Below are positions 1-8,417 of a stretch of 34,495 nucleotides of DNA, in pieces (position 1 is the stretch's first letter; each line of letters starts with the position of its first letter). The DNA comes from Paracoccus hibiscisoli (GTDB taxonomy: Bacteria; Pseudomonadota; Alphaproteobacteria; Rhodobacterales; Rhodobacteraceae): positions 1 through 34,495 of the forward strand of contig NZ_SUNH01000026.1 in NCBI RefSeq assembly GCF_005048265.1, in the 5' to 3' direction. A program made the position numbers and the translations under genes. The notes under the pieces are model-generated. The model did no database searches, had not been told where the DNA came from, and saw only the letters and a list, made by a program, of their open reading frames with translations.

Positions 1-103
1 AAACCCAGATAGAATTGTCGCGAACTGGCAAAGTTGATTTGTCGCCTCTGCCCTGACGGATGACCCTTGGGCCATCCAGAAACGGGTCACGAGGAACAGC
101 GAT

Positions 104-1483
104 ATGGGACTTGTTCTGATGAGTGAGCGAGAGCTGCAGAAGATCGAGGTTCTGGCGCAGGTGCTGGACGGAAGCCTGAGGACGGCCACGGCGGCGCGCG
201 TGCTGGACCTGAGTCAGCGCCAGGTGCAGCGTCTGCTCCACAAGGTGCGCGACGAAGGCGCTGTGGCCGTGCGCCACAAGTTGCGTGGCCGCCCCTCGAA
301 CAACCGGATCAGCGCTCTGAAGCGCGATTACATCCTGTCGCTCATCCGCAGTGACTATCCCGACTTTGGCCCGACGCTGGCGGCCGAGAAGCTGGCCTGC
401 GGGCATGGCATCCGGGTCTCGTCCGAGAGCCTGCGGACGTGGATGATGGCGGCGGGCCTGTGGCAGAACCGGACCCATCGGCGGCGGGTGCATCAGCCCT
501 GCTTGCGGCGCGAGGCCCTGGGCGAGCTGATCCAGATCGACGGCTCCGAGCACCGCTGGTTTGAGGATCGTGGTCCCGCCTGTACGCTTCTGGTGTTCAT
601 TGACGATGCCACCGGTGCGCTCATGCATCTGCGCTTCGTGCGCTCGGAGTCGACCGAGAGCTATTTCGCGGCTCTTGCGGACTACCTGAAGGAGCACGGC
701 CTGCCCGTCGCCTTCTATTCAGACAAGCACAGCGTCTTCCGGGTGAACAAGAAAGAGGCCCGGAGCGGGCACGGCATGACGCAGTTCGGCCGCGCGCTGA
801 ATGAGCTGAACATCGAGATCCTCTGCGCCAACAGCAGCCAGGCCAAGGGGCGTGTGGAGCGTGCCAACCGGACGCTGCAGGACCGGCTGGTCAAGGAATT
901 GCGGCTGTCCGGGATCAGCGACATGAAGGCCGGAAACGCCTTCCTGCCGGGCTTCATCGATCGGCACAATCTGCGTTTTGCCCATCCCCCTGCCCGGCCC
1001 GGGAACCTGCACCGGCCGGTCAACCTGCCCGCGTCACGTCTGGCCGATATCCTCTGTGTTCGTGACCAGAGGCAGGTCGGCGCCAGCCTCGTGGTGCATT
1101 ATGAGCGCCGGAAGTTCATCCTCGATGACAGCGAGCATGCGCGCAGCGCGATCGGCCGTTATGTCGAGACCTATAGCTATGCCGACCGGCCCTTCGAGAT
1201 CCGCTGGAAGGGTGTCCTGCTGCCCTATCGGATCTTTGATCCCAGCCAGCAGCGCGTGACCCATACCGCGATCACCGAGAATAAACACCTTGGCGATATG
1301 CTGGCCTACATCAAGGCGCAGCAGGAGGCCAATCCGCCTCAGATCGGCCCGGTCGGCAAACAGCGCACCCGCTACACCCCGAGCGGCAAACCGCCCCGAG
1401 GCCGCAAGAGCTGGCTCGATAAGCGCGCTGAGCGCCGTGCGTCCGAGGACCAGGCGGCAGCGCTGCCGCCGCCAGCTGAATGA
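104..1483 (+). CDS. ISNCY (IS1202-type) family transposase
   Basis: A 459-residue DDE transposase, apparently full length. An N-terminal helix-turn-helix (about residues 20-50, with RVLDLSQRQVQRLL) precedes an rve-type integrase core. Likely catalytic residues are Asp146 (in LIQIDGSEH), Asp207 (in FYSDKHSVF) and Glu252 (in KGRVERANRT). The C-terminus is basic and low in complexity. The ATG at 104 is preceded by GAGGAA at a good distance; a second in-frame ATG lies at 119. The frame is open with all three catalytic residues, so the gene may be active. The family assignment rests on the recognisable N-terminus and core; precise subgroup is uncertain. Confidence 0.9.
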   Translation: MGLVLMSERELQKIEVLAQVLDGSLRTATAARVLDLSQRQVQRLLHKVRDEGAVAVRHKLRGRPSNNRISALKRDYILSLIRSDYPDFGPTLAAEKLACGHGIRVSSESLRTWMMAAGLWQNRTHRRRVHQPCLRREALGELIQIDGSEHRWFEDRGPACTLLVFIDDATGALMHLRFVRSESTESYFAALADYLKEHGLPVAFYSDKHSVFRVNKKEARSGHGMTQFGRALNELNIEILCANSSQAKGRVERANRTLQDRLVKELRLSGISDMKAGNAFLPGFIDRHNLRFAHPPARPGNLHRPVNLPASRLADILCVRDQRQVGASLVVHYERRKFILDDSEHARSAIGRYVETYSYADRPFEIRWKGVLLPYRIFDPSQQRVTHTAITENKHLGDMLAYIKAQQEANPPQIGPVGKQRTRYTPSGKPPRGRKSWLDKRAERRASEDQAAALPPPAE

Positions 1484-1559
1484 CGCGAAGAGCCCATAGC
1501 CGTCGGTCGCGATACGACTATGATGACGGTCGCGATGGTTGATTTTGGGATTAGATCTT

Positions 1560-1967
1560 ATGAACATCGAGTATAGGCGAGAGGACATTTCAGCCACTGA
1601 GTTCACTGAAATCTTGTTGTCATCCGGCCTTGCCGAGCGCCGGCCAGTAGATGATCTCGAGCGCCTGCAAAGAATGCTTGAAGGGGCCTCGTTGATCATC
1701 ACCGCCAGAGAGGCCAGCGAAGGCCGTCTCGTAGGCGTTGCCAGGTCACTGACCGATTGGGCTTATGCCTGTTATCTGTCAGATTTGGCAGTTCACAAAG
1801 ATTACCAAAGCCGAGGAATCGGCACTAAGCTCATAGCGCTTACCCGCGAAGCTGCCGGCGAAGAGAGTATGTGTCTCCTCGTCGCTTCCCCTGATGCAGC
1901 CGCGTTCTACCGACGGATCGGGATGCCGGGGACCGATCGAGCGTTCCTATTCCCGCGTGCTCGGTGA
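1560..1967 (+). CDS. GNAT family N-acetyltransferase
   Basis: A 135-residue protein with the GNAT fold. Motif A, which binds the acetyl-CoA pyrophosphate, is visible as LAVHKDYQSRGIGTKLI (Q-x-x-G-x-G), preceded by the strand LVGVARSLTDW and followed by the typical C-terminal AAAFYRRIGM. Its length is normal for small GNATs and the C-terminus looks complete. The ATG at 1560 is preferred over an in-frame TTG at 1539 because homology-like sequence starts with NIEYRREDIS. The substrate cannot be told from sequence. It lies 77 bases after the transposase, in a stretch with visibly more A and T than the flanking genes, and may be an IS passenger. A ten-base direct repeat (cggtcgcgat, 1504 and 1527) lies just upstream. 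Confidence 0.8.
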   Translation: MNIEYRREDISATEFTEILLSSGLAERRPVDDLERLQRMLEGASLIITAREASEGRLVGVARSLTDWAYACYLSDLAVHKDYQSRGIGTKLIALTREAAGEESMCLLVASPDAAAFYRRIGMPGTDRAFLFPRAR

Positions 1968-2285
1968 TCTCGGCAGGCTGACCGGCAGGAAAGTCCCGCA
2001 TAGCTGCCTCTCGCGCAACTTTGCTTCCGCCGCCGACCCCGTCCCTACGGCCCTTTATGGAGAGAGCGGGCCGGGGTCGGCTCAGCCCTCGCCGCACGGG
2101 CAGCGACTTTTCTAAATAGCGGAACACGCGACATTTTAACTTGGTGACAACACAATATGGAGGGGAAGTGGGTTCATTGGATTGAGCGCCAAGTTATCCA
2201 CATTTTCCGGGGATGCTTCTGGGGGCATCCAGAGATTAAGCAATGAGAACAACCTTGCTATGCTAAGAAATTCGCTGCGGTAGAG

Positions 2286-3047
2286 CTACTCTAAGGAGCA
2301 GCTTTCATCCGCAGCCCAGTCCCCGAAGCTGAGATAGTAGACCCTGATATCCTCCTGCCCCGCGGTGAGTGCGGCCAAGGCTGCCAGGGCTGCGCGTCCG
2401 CCGCCTTGACAGTGTGTGACGACAGGAACGCCGCGGCGGACCCCTGCATCAGCCATCATCTGCACTAATTCGGCTGCCGGTCGCAGATGCCGCCCGTCTA
2501 GCAAATCGCGATGATCGAGATGCGCGGCGCCGCGCAGATGGCCCCCACGCTTGTTCCCCTTCAGATCTTCGCCGCTGAACTCGGCAGCGGTCCGGGCATC
2601 AAAAATCTGGACGGATGGCAAGGCTGTCTTCAGCTCCTGCCGCCCGATGAGGCCGACTGCCCCCGCGCCCGGGCGAAGGTCGGGTGCGGAGGTGCCTGGC
2701 ATCGCCTGCGCGGGAGGCGTCCCAAGGTCCGGCAGGCCCCCGTTCAGCACCGCGGCCGGAAGCCCGAAATACTGCAGGATGAACCAAACCCGGGCGGCCT
2801 CGGTCATGCTGCCGTCGTCCAGGACCACGGTCAGGGCATCCTGCGTCAGGCCCAATTGTGCAATCTGGTCCTGCCAATAGGCGAGGTCATCAAACCCCGT
2901 GTCGCTTTGCTTGGCCGTGGCAACCCAGATCCGGATCGGCACAACCGTCATGCCCGTGGGACGTTCCTCTGCTGTGGGGACGTAAAGCAGACGAAACAGA
3001 CCCATATCGGCCAGCTGAGGCGCGGTGACGATGGGCGAATTGATCAT
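2286..3047 (-). CDS. Tandem-domain rhodanese-like sulfurtransferase
   Basis: A 253-residue protein with two rhodanese domains. The N-terminal domain (about 10-120) lacks the catalytic cysteine: the loop position reads VVLDDGSMTEAARVW. The C-terminal domain (about 135-250) keeps it, Cys213 in the loop CQGGGR, after the strand VVTHC. It is therefore probably an active thiosulfate or related sulfurtransferase. It is the last gene of the chromate operon, 46 bases after chrA, with AAGGA about 9 bases before the ATG. Its role beside chrA is not established; sulfur supply or thiol repair after chromate stress is inference. The stretch downstream to 2150 contains no gene; a short GGATGC/GCATCC inverted repeat near 2212 has no T-tract. 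Confidence 0.85.
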   Translation of the reverse strand: MINSPIVTAPQLADMGLFRLLYVPTAEERPTGMTVVPIRIWVATAKQSDTGFDDLAYWQDQIAQLGLTQDALTVVLDDGSMTEAARVWFILQYFGLPAAVLNGGLPDLGTPPAQAMPGTSAPDLRPGAGAVGLIGRQELKTALPSVQIFDARTAAEFSGEDLKGNKRGGHLRGAAHLDHRDLLDGRHLRPAAELVQMMADAGVRRGVPVVTHCQGGGRAALAALAALTAGQEDIRVYYLSFGDWAADESCSLE

Positions 3048-3093
3048 AGGCTTATGTCCTTTTTCAGAATGCCCGTCAGCAGATCAGGCGTCA

Positions 3094-4464
3094 TCAAGCG
3101 ATCCCGGCAAGTCGCAGGGCCAGCCCGGCCAGCGCGCAGATCGCCAACACCGTAACCGCGCCCAGTTTGAAGCGGAACACCGCCACGATGGCGACGCTGA
3201 CCAGCGCCAGTGCGGCCACGTCCAGCGTGGACCAAACCGGCCAGTCCAGGTCCAGCCCCATCGCGGTGACAGGGCGCAGCTGGCCGAACAGCACGTGCAG
3301 CCCGAACCACAGCGCCAAGTTCAGGATCACCCCCACCACCGCCGCTGTCACCGCCGTCAGCGCGGCGCTCAGCGCGTGATTGTCGCGCAGGTGTTCGATG
3401 AAGGGCGCGCCCAGGAAGATCCACAGGAAGCACGGCAGGAATGTGACCCAGGTGGTCAGCAGCCCGCCCAGGGTCGCGGCCAGCAGCGGCGGCAGGCTGC
3501 CCGCCTCGCGCAGCGCTCCCATGAAGCCCACGAACTGCGTCACCATGATCAACGGCCCCGGGGTGGTTTCGGCCATGCCCAGCCCGTCCAGCATTTCCCC
3601 GGGGGCCAGCCAGCCATAGGTCTCGACCGCCTGCTGGGCGACATAGGCCAGCACCGCATAGGCACCGCCAAAGGTCACCACCGCCATCACGCTGAAGAAC
3701 CCGGCAATCTGAGAGAACACGTTCTGCGGCCCAAGCATTAGGAACAGCGCTGCCACTGGCAGCAACCAGAGCCCTAGGAACACGACCGAGATGCGGGCCG
3801 CCCACCCCGCGCTGACCCGTGTGTGATCGGGCGTGCCCTCTCCCAGCAAGGTATCGGCATCTTCGACCTGGGTGCCGCCCATCTTGCCGTGCCCACCGCC
3901 GCCTTGAAATGCGGCTAGCCCGGACCGCGCGCCCAGATATCCCGCGACCGCTGCGGTCAGGATGATGACCGGAAACGGCACCCCAAATGCGAAGATGGCA
4001 ACAAAGGACGCAGCGGCGATGCCGATCATCGTAGGGTTCTTCAGGGCGCGCGACCCGATGCGGATGATCGCCTGCACGACGATGGCCAGCACTGCGGCCT
4101 TGAGCCCGAAGAACAGCCCTTCCAGCACGCCAGTATTGCCCCAGATCGCATAGATCCACGACAGACCCATAATCGCCACGACACCGGGCAGTACGAACAG
4201 CAACCCCGCGATGATACCGCCAAGTGTCCGGTGCATCAGCCAGCCGATATAGACGGCCAGCTGCATCGCCTCGGGGCCGGGCAGCAGCATACAGTAGTTC
4301 AGCGCGTGCAGGAACCGCCGCTCGCCCAGCCATTTTTGTTCCTCGACCAGCACGCGGTGCATCAAGGCGATCTGGCCTGCGGGACCGCCAAAGCTGAGCA
4401 GGCCAATGCGCGCCCAAATGCGGGTGGCCTCGGCAAGGGTAGGATAGGGACGGGTCGTCATCAT
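3094..4464 (-). CDS. chrA: Chromate efflux transporter ChrA
   Basis: A 456-residue two-domain (long-chain) CHR transporter of the inner membrane that exports chromate using the proton gradient. Both homologous halves show the family signature: the first half has SFGGPAGQIALMHRVLV with the following LLPGPEAMQLAVYIGW, the second has TFGGAYAVLAYVAQQAV with TTPGPLIMVTQFVGFMG. About ten to twelve hydrophobic segments are visible, separated by a polar central loop rich in glycine and histidine (GGGGHGKMGG). Length matches the family. The start overlaps the end of the upstream chrB-like gene by 4 bases (ATGA), showing translational coupling. No damage is seen, so it should be functional. Confidence 0.95.
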   Translation of the reverse strand: MMTTRPYPTLAEATRIWARIGLLSFGGPAGQIALMHRVLVEEQKWLGERRFLHALNYCMLLPGPEAMQLAVYIGWLMHRTLGGIIAGLLFVLPGVVAIMGLSWIYAIWGNTGVLEGLFFGLKAAVLAIVVQAIIRIGSRALKNPTMIGIAAASFVAIFAFGVPFPVIILTAAVAGYLGARSGLAAFQGGGGHGKMGGTQVEDADTLLGEGTPDHTRVSAGWAARISVVFLGLWLLPVAALFLMLGPQNVFSQIAGFFSVMAVVTFGGAYAVLAYVAQQAVETYGWLAPGEMLDGLGMAETTPGPLIMVTQFVGFMGALREAGSLPPLLAATLGGLLTTWVTFLPCFLWIFLGAPFIEHLRDNHALSAALTAVTAAVVGVILNLALWFGLHVLFGQLRPVTAMGLDLDWPVWSTLDVAALALVSVAIVAVFRFKLGAVTVLAICALAGLALRLAGIA

Positions 4465-5279
4465 TCTGCCCTCGACTTGTTGGTGGGCCAGTTATGGGTC
4501 TCGCCGGTCGCGTCACGCGCCCACCGATAGAGCGCGTCATAGACCAGCATTCCCGCCTCCAACTGCTCCAGATCGTCGGCATACATGCGCGACAGGCCAA
4601 GGGAGACGGCCAGCAGCCCCGCTGCTTCGGGTGCCAGGTCCAGCCGTGCCGTATCGGCAGCCCGCACGATCACGGCCAGTCGGTCCAGCGCCGGAACGGA
4701 CAGGCCCAGTTCAGCCAGCATCACGTCGAAACTGCACAGATCGCCCCTATGGCTGAAAAAGACATCCTCGATGTCGAACGGCGCAGCCTCATGGCGCTCG
4801 GCCACACCCGAAACTTCGGCCGGCGCCACGAACAGGATTACCGCACGGGGATCGACGAACCGGCGGATCAGCCACGGGCAGGCGATCCGGTCGATCTTGG
4901 GTCGCGCGCGGGTGACCCAGACTGTGCGGCCCTGCCCGTCGCGCGGGGGCAAATGGTCCGTCCGAATCAAAGGCAAGCCTGCCTCTCGCCACGCGACAAA
5001 ACCACCTTCCAGGTATTCGGCCGGGCGTCCTTCGGCGCGCAGCCACGCCGCAGCACCCTGACTGCGACGATGACCCGCTTGGCAGAGCACGAGGACAAGA
5101 CCGGGCGGCAGCGGCGGCAGATCGGCCAGCGCACGGTCATCCGCGCGGATGGTCCCCGGCACCAGCCGCGGATCGGCAGCGAAGTCGGTATCGGACCGGA
5201 CATCCAGAATGACCGGCGCGCGCGGCGTGCCGAAGATCCGGGCAAGTTTGTCGATGGAAATCGCATTGGGCGCAGGCAT
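4461..5279 (-). CDS. chrB: Rhodanese-ChrB fusion, chromate resistance protein
   Basis: A 271-residue protein. Residues 1 to about 105 form a rhodanese domain with the active-site loop CQAGHR (Cys66). Residues from about 120 to the end form a ChrB-type chromate resistance domain with the signature RPKIDRIACPWLIRRFVDP. ChrB proteins in alphaproteobacteria act as chromate-sensing regulators of chrA or as chromate reduction factors; which applies here is not visible. The reading frame is open upstream to 5360, but the ATG at 5279 is chosen because GGGAGG lies six bases ahead of it and the rhodanese fold begins right after. It heads the operon and overlaps chrA by 4 bases. The usual DNA-binding N-terminus of regulatory ChrB is replaced here by the rhodanese domain. 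Confidence 0.88.
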   Translation of the reverse strand: MPAPNAISIDKLARIFGTPRAPVILDVRSDTDFAADPRLVPGTIRADDRALADLPPLPPGLVLVLCQAGHRRSQGAAAWLRAEGRPAEYLEGGFVAWREAGLPLIRTDHLPPRDGQGRTVWVTRARPKIDRIACPWLIRRFVDPRAVILFVAPAEVSGVAERHEAAPFDIEDVFFSHRGDLCSFDVMLAELGLSVPALDRLAVIVRAADTARLDLAPEAAGLLAVSLGLSRMYADDLEQLEAGMLVYDALYRWARDATGETHNWPTNKSRAE

Positions 5280-5476
5280 GGGCGTTCCTCCCGTGAAGGT
5301 TTCAATGGAACGCGAACTTCGGCTGACGCCTCGTGGGGCGGTCGCAGGCCCCATGCGCAAGGAAATAGATTGCGGGTGATGGCAAGGTCAAGAAGGTAGA
5401 TCGACGTTACCTCGTGTGCAGCGATGCAGCCTCCGGGGCGTAGCACGTCCTTGCCGGTTGTTACGAAGTCCAACCG

Positions 5477-5850
5477 ATGGATGGCGTCGCCGCGAGGCCA
5501 CCGCGATCATCCCTATCCGGAAGAACGGCCGATGTTGGAAAGAGGACTGCCCTGCCGCGATCGCCCGAAACGAAACCCTGCGTGCCACCCGGCACTATGC
5601 CAGGGCGTTTTGGAAGCGATGGACGGGATACCACGTCCGAAGTCGGATCGAAGCGAAGATGCGGTGCCTCAAGGCCTTCGGTGAACGCATCGCGGCAAGA
5701 GACCCCGATCGCCAGACCGCCGAAATCCAGATCCGCGTCACACTGATGAACCGCTTCTCGGCCCTCGGAACGGCCGAAATCATTCGTGTGGACTGAGGCC
5801 AAAAGGGGAAGGGACAATCATGCCCCAGGCGTGAGTTACGCAACAACGCC
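5477..5850 (+). pseudogene. 3' remnant of an IS5-family (IS903-like) transposase
   Basis: The C-terminal third of an IS5-family DDE transposase ends at 5796. It starts near AIIPIRKNGR and includes the signature YHVRSRIEAKMRCLK, which fits Y(2)R(3)E(6)K and holds the catalytic Glu. Upstream, the sense continues one frame over (DGVAAR, from about 5477), so there is a frameshift near 5492; the two catalytic aspartates are missing. At 5833-5850, gagttacgcaacaacgcc reads on the minus strand like the 18-base terminal repeat of IS903-type elements (GGCnTTGTTGnnTAA), so 5850 is the likely right end of the element. The left end is gone. Confidence 0.82.
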
Positions 5851-5958
5851 CTCAGCGTCTGCCGGCTGACCCATCGTCAGGCCTATGCCGACATCTTCAT
5901 GGTCGCCTGCGTCGGCCCGCTGCTGGCCCTGGTCGTGGTCGTCCTGGTCGCGGCCTGA
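5851..5958 (+). pseudogene. C-terminal tail of a membrane transporter (possibly MFS)
   Basis: Directly after the IS5 right end, an open stretch reads LSVCRLTHRQAYADIFMV followed by a hydrophobic segment of about 22 residues and a stop at 5956. The RQAYADIF stretch followed by one last transmembrane helix resembles the end of drug-efflux MFS permeases of the DHA2 type, but so little is left that the family is only a guess. It appears to be the 3' end of a gene cut off by the IS5 element. No start or ribosome binding site belongs to it. Confidence 0.4.
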
Positions 5959-6058
5959 TATCGGCGTGGATGGTCTTGTGGCCGCAGGCGCAGTGAGGAA
6001 TGGTCAAAGCGCGGCGCGCCCGATGGCCTGAGCCGAGTCGGAAGGGCGCAGTGATCGG

Positions 6059-7345
6059 ATGATGGAAGAAGCAAGTCAGGCCCTGCTGCTGCTCGAGGCG
6101 CTCGGCATCGGTCTTCTGATCGGGATCGAGCGCGAGCGCAACGGGGGCGAGAACGGCGGTCCGGCCCCGATCGGGGTCAGGACCTTCTCGCTCGCCTCGC
6201 TGATTGGCGCACTCAGCCAGTATGCGGGCGGGCTGCCGTTGCTGGCGGTGGCGCTGGCCGCGGTGGGCGTCCTGCGGGCGGTCGCACATCTGTCGCAGCC
6301 GGACCGGCAGGCAGGAATGACCACCAGCCTCGCGCTGGTGCTGGTCGTGGTTCTGGGTGGGTTGTCGGTCGAGCATACGTTCCTTGCCGCCGCGTCGGGG
6401 GTGCTGGTCGTCACCCTGCTGGCGGCACGGTCGGCCCTGCGCGACTTCAGCCGCTCGGTCCTGAACGACTTCGAGATGCGCGACGGATTGATCCTTGGCG
6501 TCTCAGGTCTGATCATCCTGCCAGTGATCCCCGATACCGGCTTCGGGCCGGACGGTGCGATCAATGCGCGCGCCATCTTTGTCATCGTCATCCTGGTGAT
6601 GGTCATCGGGGCGGTCAGTCACATCTGCACCCGGGTCTTCGGCGACCGGCTTGGCCTGCCACTTTCGGGGTTCCTGTCGGGTTTCGTGTCCTCGACGGCC
6701 ACCGTGGTCGAGATGGGCCGCAAGGTCGACGCACCGGGTGATACGGCCGTCCGCTTCATCCAGCCAGCGGCGGCGGGGGCCACCTTGTCTTCGGTGTCGT
6801 CGCTGGTGCAGACCGGCATGGTGCTGGGCCTGGTCAGCCCGTCCCTGTTCGCCCTGGCATTGCCGGTGCTGGTGGTACCGACCGTGGTCGTGCTGATCTT
6901 CAGCGCCCTGCTGGTCTACCTGGCTACGCGAAAAGGGGGCGAGCCGGCGGGGATCGAATTGCCCTCGCGGATCTTTAGCGTCAAGGACGCGGTGAAGTTC
7001 GCTTTGACCGTGACAGCGGTCATCCTGATCTCTGCGATGCTGAACGATCGGTTTGGTACCGAGGCCGTACTGCTGTCAGCGGCCCTGGCCGGGTTGATCA
7101 GCACAAGTTCGGCTGCCGTCGCTCTAGCCTCACTGGTGGCTGCAGGCCAGATGCCGGCGGGTGAGGCCGTGATGCCCTTGGCGGCTGCCCTGACGGTCAA
7201 TGCCATGGTACGACTTGTGCTTGCCCTCCGCTCACGATCGCCGGTATTTGGGCGGATTGTGGCACTGGGCCTGGTCCTGTCCGTCCTATCCGTCTGGATC
7301 GGCTGGCACTTCTCGGCGGTAATTAAGGTCTGGCTGAACGACTAA
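6059..7345 (+). CDS. MgtC/SapB and DUF4010 domain membrane protein
   Basis: A 428-residue inner-membrane protein. The N-terminal ~130 residues are MgtC/SapB-like, with LGIGLLIGIERERN and IGVRTFSLASLIGAL. The rest is a DUF4010 domain with conserved FLSGFVSSTATVVEMGRK (about 200-217) and a second related segment ALAGLISTSSAAVALASLV. About a dozen hydrophobic segments are present. The family is of unknown function; relatives of MgtC are linked to magnesium or membrane-potential homeostasis. Two ATG codons stand in a row at 6059 and 6062; GGAAGG is somewhat far upstream, so a GTG at 6051 in another frame was not considered further. Intact, and isolated among remnants on both sides. Confidence 0.88.
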   Translation: MMEEASQALLLLEALGIGLLIGIERERNGGENGGPAPIGVRTFSLASLIGALSQYAGGLPLLAVALAAVGVLRAVAHLSQPDRQAGMTTSLALVLVVVLGGLSVEHTFLAAASGVLVVTLLAARSALRDFSRSVLNDFEMRDGLILGVSGLIILPVIPDTGFGPDGAINARAIFVIVILVMVIGAVSHICTRVFGDRLGLPLSGFLSGFVSSTATVVEMGRKVDAPGDTAVRFIQPAAAGATLSSVSSLVQTGMVLGLVSPSLFALALPVLVVPTVVVLIFSALLVYLATRKGGEPAGIELPSRIFSVKDAVKFALTVTAVILISAMLNDRFGTEAVLLSAALAGLISTSSAAVALASLVAAGQMPAGEAVMPLAAALTVNAMVRLVLALRSRSPVFGRIVALGLVLSVLSVWIGWHFSAVIKVWLND

Positions 7346-7813
7346 GCAGGCGCCTGTGGCGATACGGCAGCTTGGTCCTGGCTCCAGGCTTTCGCTTGGG
7401 GCGCCATGCTGGCGGCCTGCACAGGTCGCTGTGCGTCCCGGTTGGCGACTAATCTGCAATGCCCGTTTCAATGGTGATTCTCACACTGCACCCTGGTGGC
7501 CATCAGGATGTACACTGGCGACGGCGTATGGGGTGCGGTAGGCGGGGAAGGTGGCAGTCAGGGAAGCGAAGCCTCATTTCGGGCTGGACAGCTAAACTTG
7601 CAGGGCTCGAAGAATCTTTGGCAAAAAGAGATGCCAGCGCCAACTTGGCCCACGGGATACGAGCAGGCCGGTTAACGCGGCCTGCAGGATCCGTTGGGCA
7701 TTGGCGCAAAATGTTGCGCTGAAATCTCCCGCCGGTGCGACGGAAGGTCCGGGTTGGCCACCAGCGGACCAGGCTGCCGATGACCGAAGCCCTTCTCATT
7801 AGGTCTCGATGAC
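7346..7813 (+). other. Stretch without recognisable gene
   Basis: No frame here shows a recognisable family, a convincing ribosome binding site or sustained codon bias. A short palindrome (caggcgcctg) lies at 7347-7356 just after the MgtC-like gene, without a T-tract. The stretch is probably old intergenic or decayed sequence between the MgtC-like gene and the metal-resistance remnants that follow. Confidence 0.5.
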
Positions 7814-7948
7814 CTAGGTGCCGCGCAATTTCAGCGTGATGGTGACGGCGGCGGCGTCGCGGTTGCGCCAGAACCAGCCGTGCTCGCCGGCAAAGGGGGC
7901 CTCGATGCTGCCCTTACTTACCCGCAGCTTCTTCCCGTCCGCGGGCGT
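7814..7948 (-). pseudogene. C-terminal remnant of a possible transmembrane anchor protein
   Basis: On the minus strand an open stretch reads ADGKKLRVSKGSIEAPFAGE followed by HGWFWRNRDAAAVTITLKLRGT and a stop (TAG, 7814-7816). The HGWFWRNR followed by a VTITL strand is the kind of ending seen in small membrane-anchored proteins that accompany MFS-type metal efflux genes in alphaproteobacteria. No start codon with a credible ribosome binding site lies upstream, so this is the 3' end only. Assignment is from memory of such sequences and is tentative. Confidence 0.4.
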
Positions 7949-8005
7949 AGTTGATCGGCTGGCCTTTGTTCTGGGCTTGTTGGTTGTTTAACCTGACAGG
8001 CCTGA

Positions 8006-8403
8006 TCGCCCCTGGAGCCATCCATCGGCTTCGGCTTTTCGCTGACCCGGACGTCCATCGGGCGCTTCATCAACCGCTCCGCGCGCGAGGCCGACCGGGG
8101 CGCGGTCTTTGCCGCACAACTCGCGTTTTCACACGCCTGCTGGCTGGTCACGTATCCACTGGCGGGTTGTATCGGCGCGGGCGCGGGCGCGGGGCTGTCG
8201 GTCGCGGCGCTGGTGCTGGCGGGGATCCGGGCGGCCAGTTTGGTGGCGGTGCTGCGCCTGTGGCCCGCCGATGACCTGACCGTGTTGCCGCATGTCCACC
8301 CGGACCTGCCGCCCGACCATCCGCATCTGGCCGAACACGGCCCCACCATGCCCATGCTGTCGTCATCGACGATCTGCACCGCCGCTGGCCCAAGGCGGCC
8401 TGA
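8006..8403 (+). pseudogene. C-terminal remnant of an MFS transporter
   Basis: The frame starting after a stop at 8003 reads SIGFGFSLTRTSIGRFINRS and continues through SHACWLVTYPLAGCIGAG and a final hydrophobic helix to LRLWPADDLTVLPHVHPDLP. The histidine-rich tail PHVHPDLPPDHPHLAEHG then shifts frame (one base missing near 8345) into HAHAVVIDDLHRRWPKAA and a stop at 8401. This is the last two or three helices and the metal-binding-like tail of an MFS permease; similar tails occur in nickel or cobalt efflux permeases. The first two thirds are missing. It converges with another MFS remnant ending at 8418. Confidence 0.6.
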
Positions 8404-8417
8404 GCGGGGGACTGCGC

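Larger units (their letters stand above)
16..2149 (+). mobile_element. Candidate IS1202/ISNCY-type insertion sequence with passenger gene
   Basis: The transposase at 104-1483 belongs to the IS1202 (ISNCY) type. Related, imperfect ends are visible: the left end (16-45) begins TGTCGC and ends AAGTTGATTTGTCGC; the right end read on the minus strand (2149 to 2128) begins TGTCACC and ends AAGTTAAAATGTCGC. The inner 17 bases match at 13 positions, and both ends have a TGTC, AAGTT, TGTCGC layout, but the spacing of the outer TGTC differs by about 8 bases. No clear target duplication is seen. If the ends are right, the acetyltransferase at 1560-1967 is a passenger. The alternative is that the element stops soon after the transposase and the match at 2128 is chance. 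Confidence 0.42.

Noticed and set aside
1504..1536. Two copies of cggtcgcgat as the right end of the IS1202-type element
   Set aside because: They are direct, not inverted, and do not match the left end as well as the sequence at 2128-2149 does.
2212..2232. Short inverted repeat GGATGC/GCATCC after the rhodanese gene as a terminator
   Set aside because: Stem of only six bases and no T-tract on the minus strand side.
3044..4600. A 518-codon minus frame overlapping chrA
   Set aside because: It is a frame shadow of chrA with no hydrophobic pattern; chrA in the other frame shows both CHR domains.
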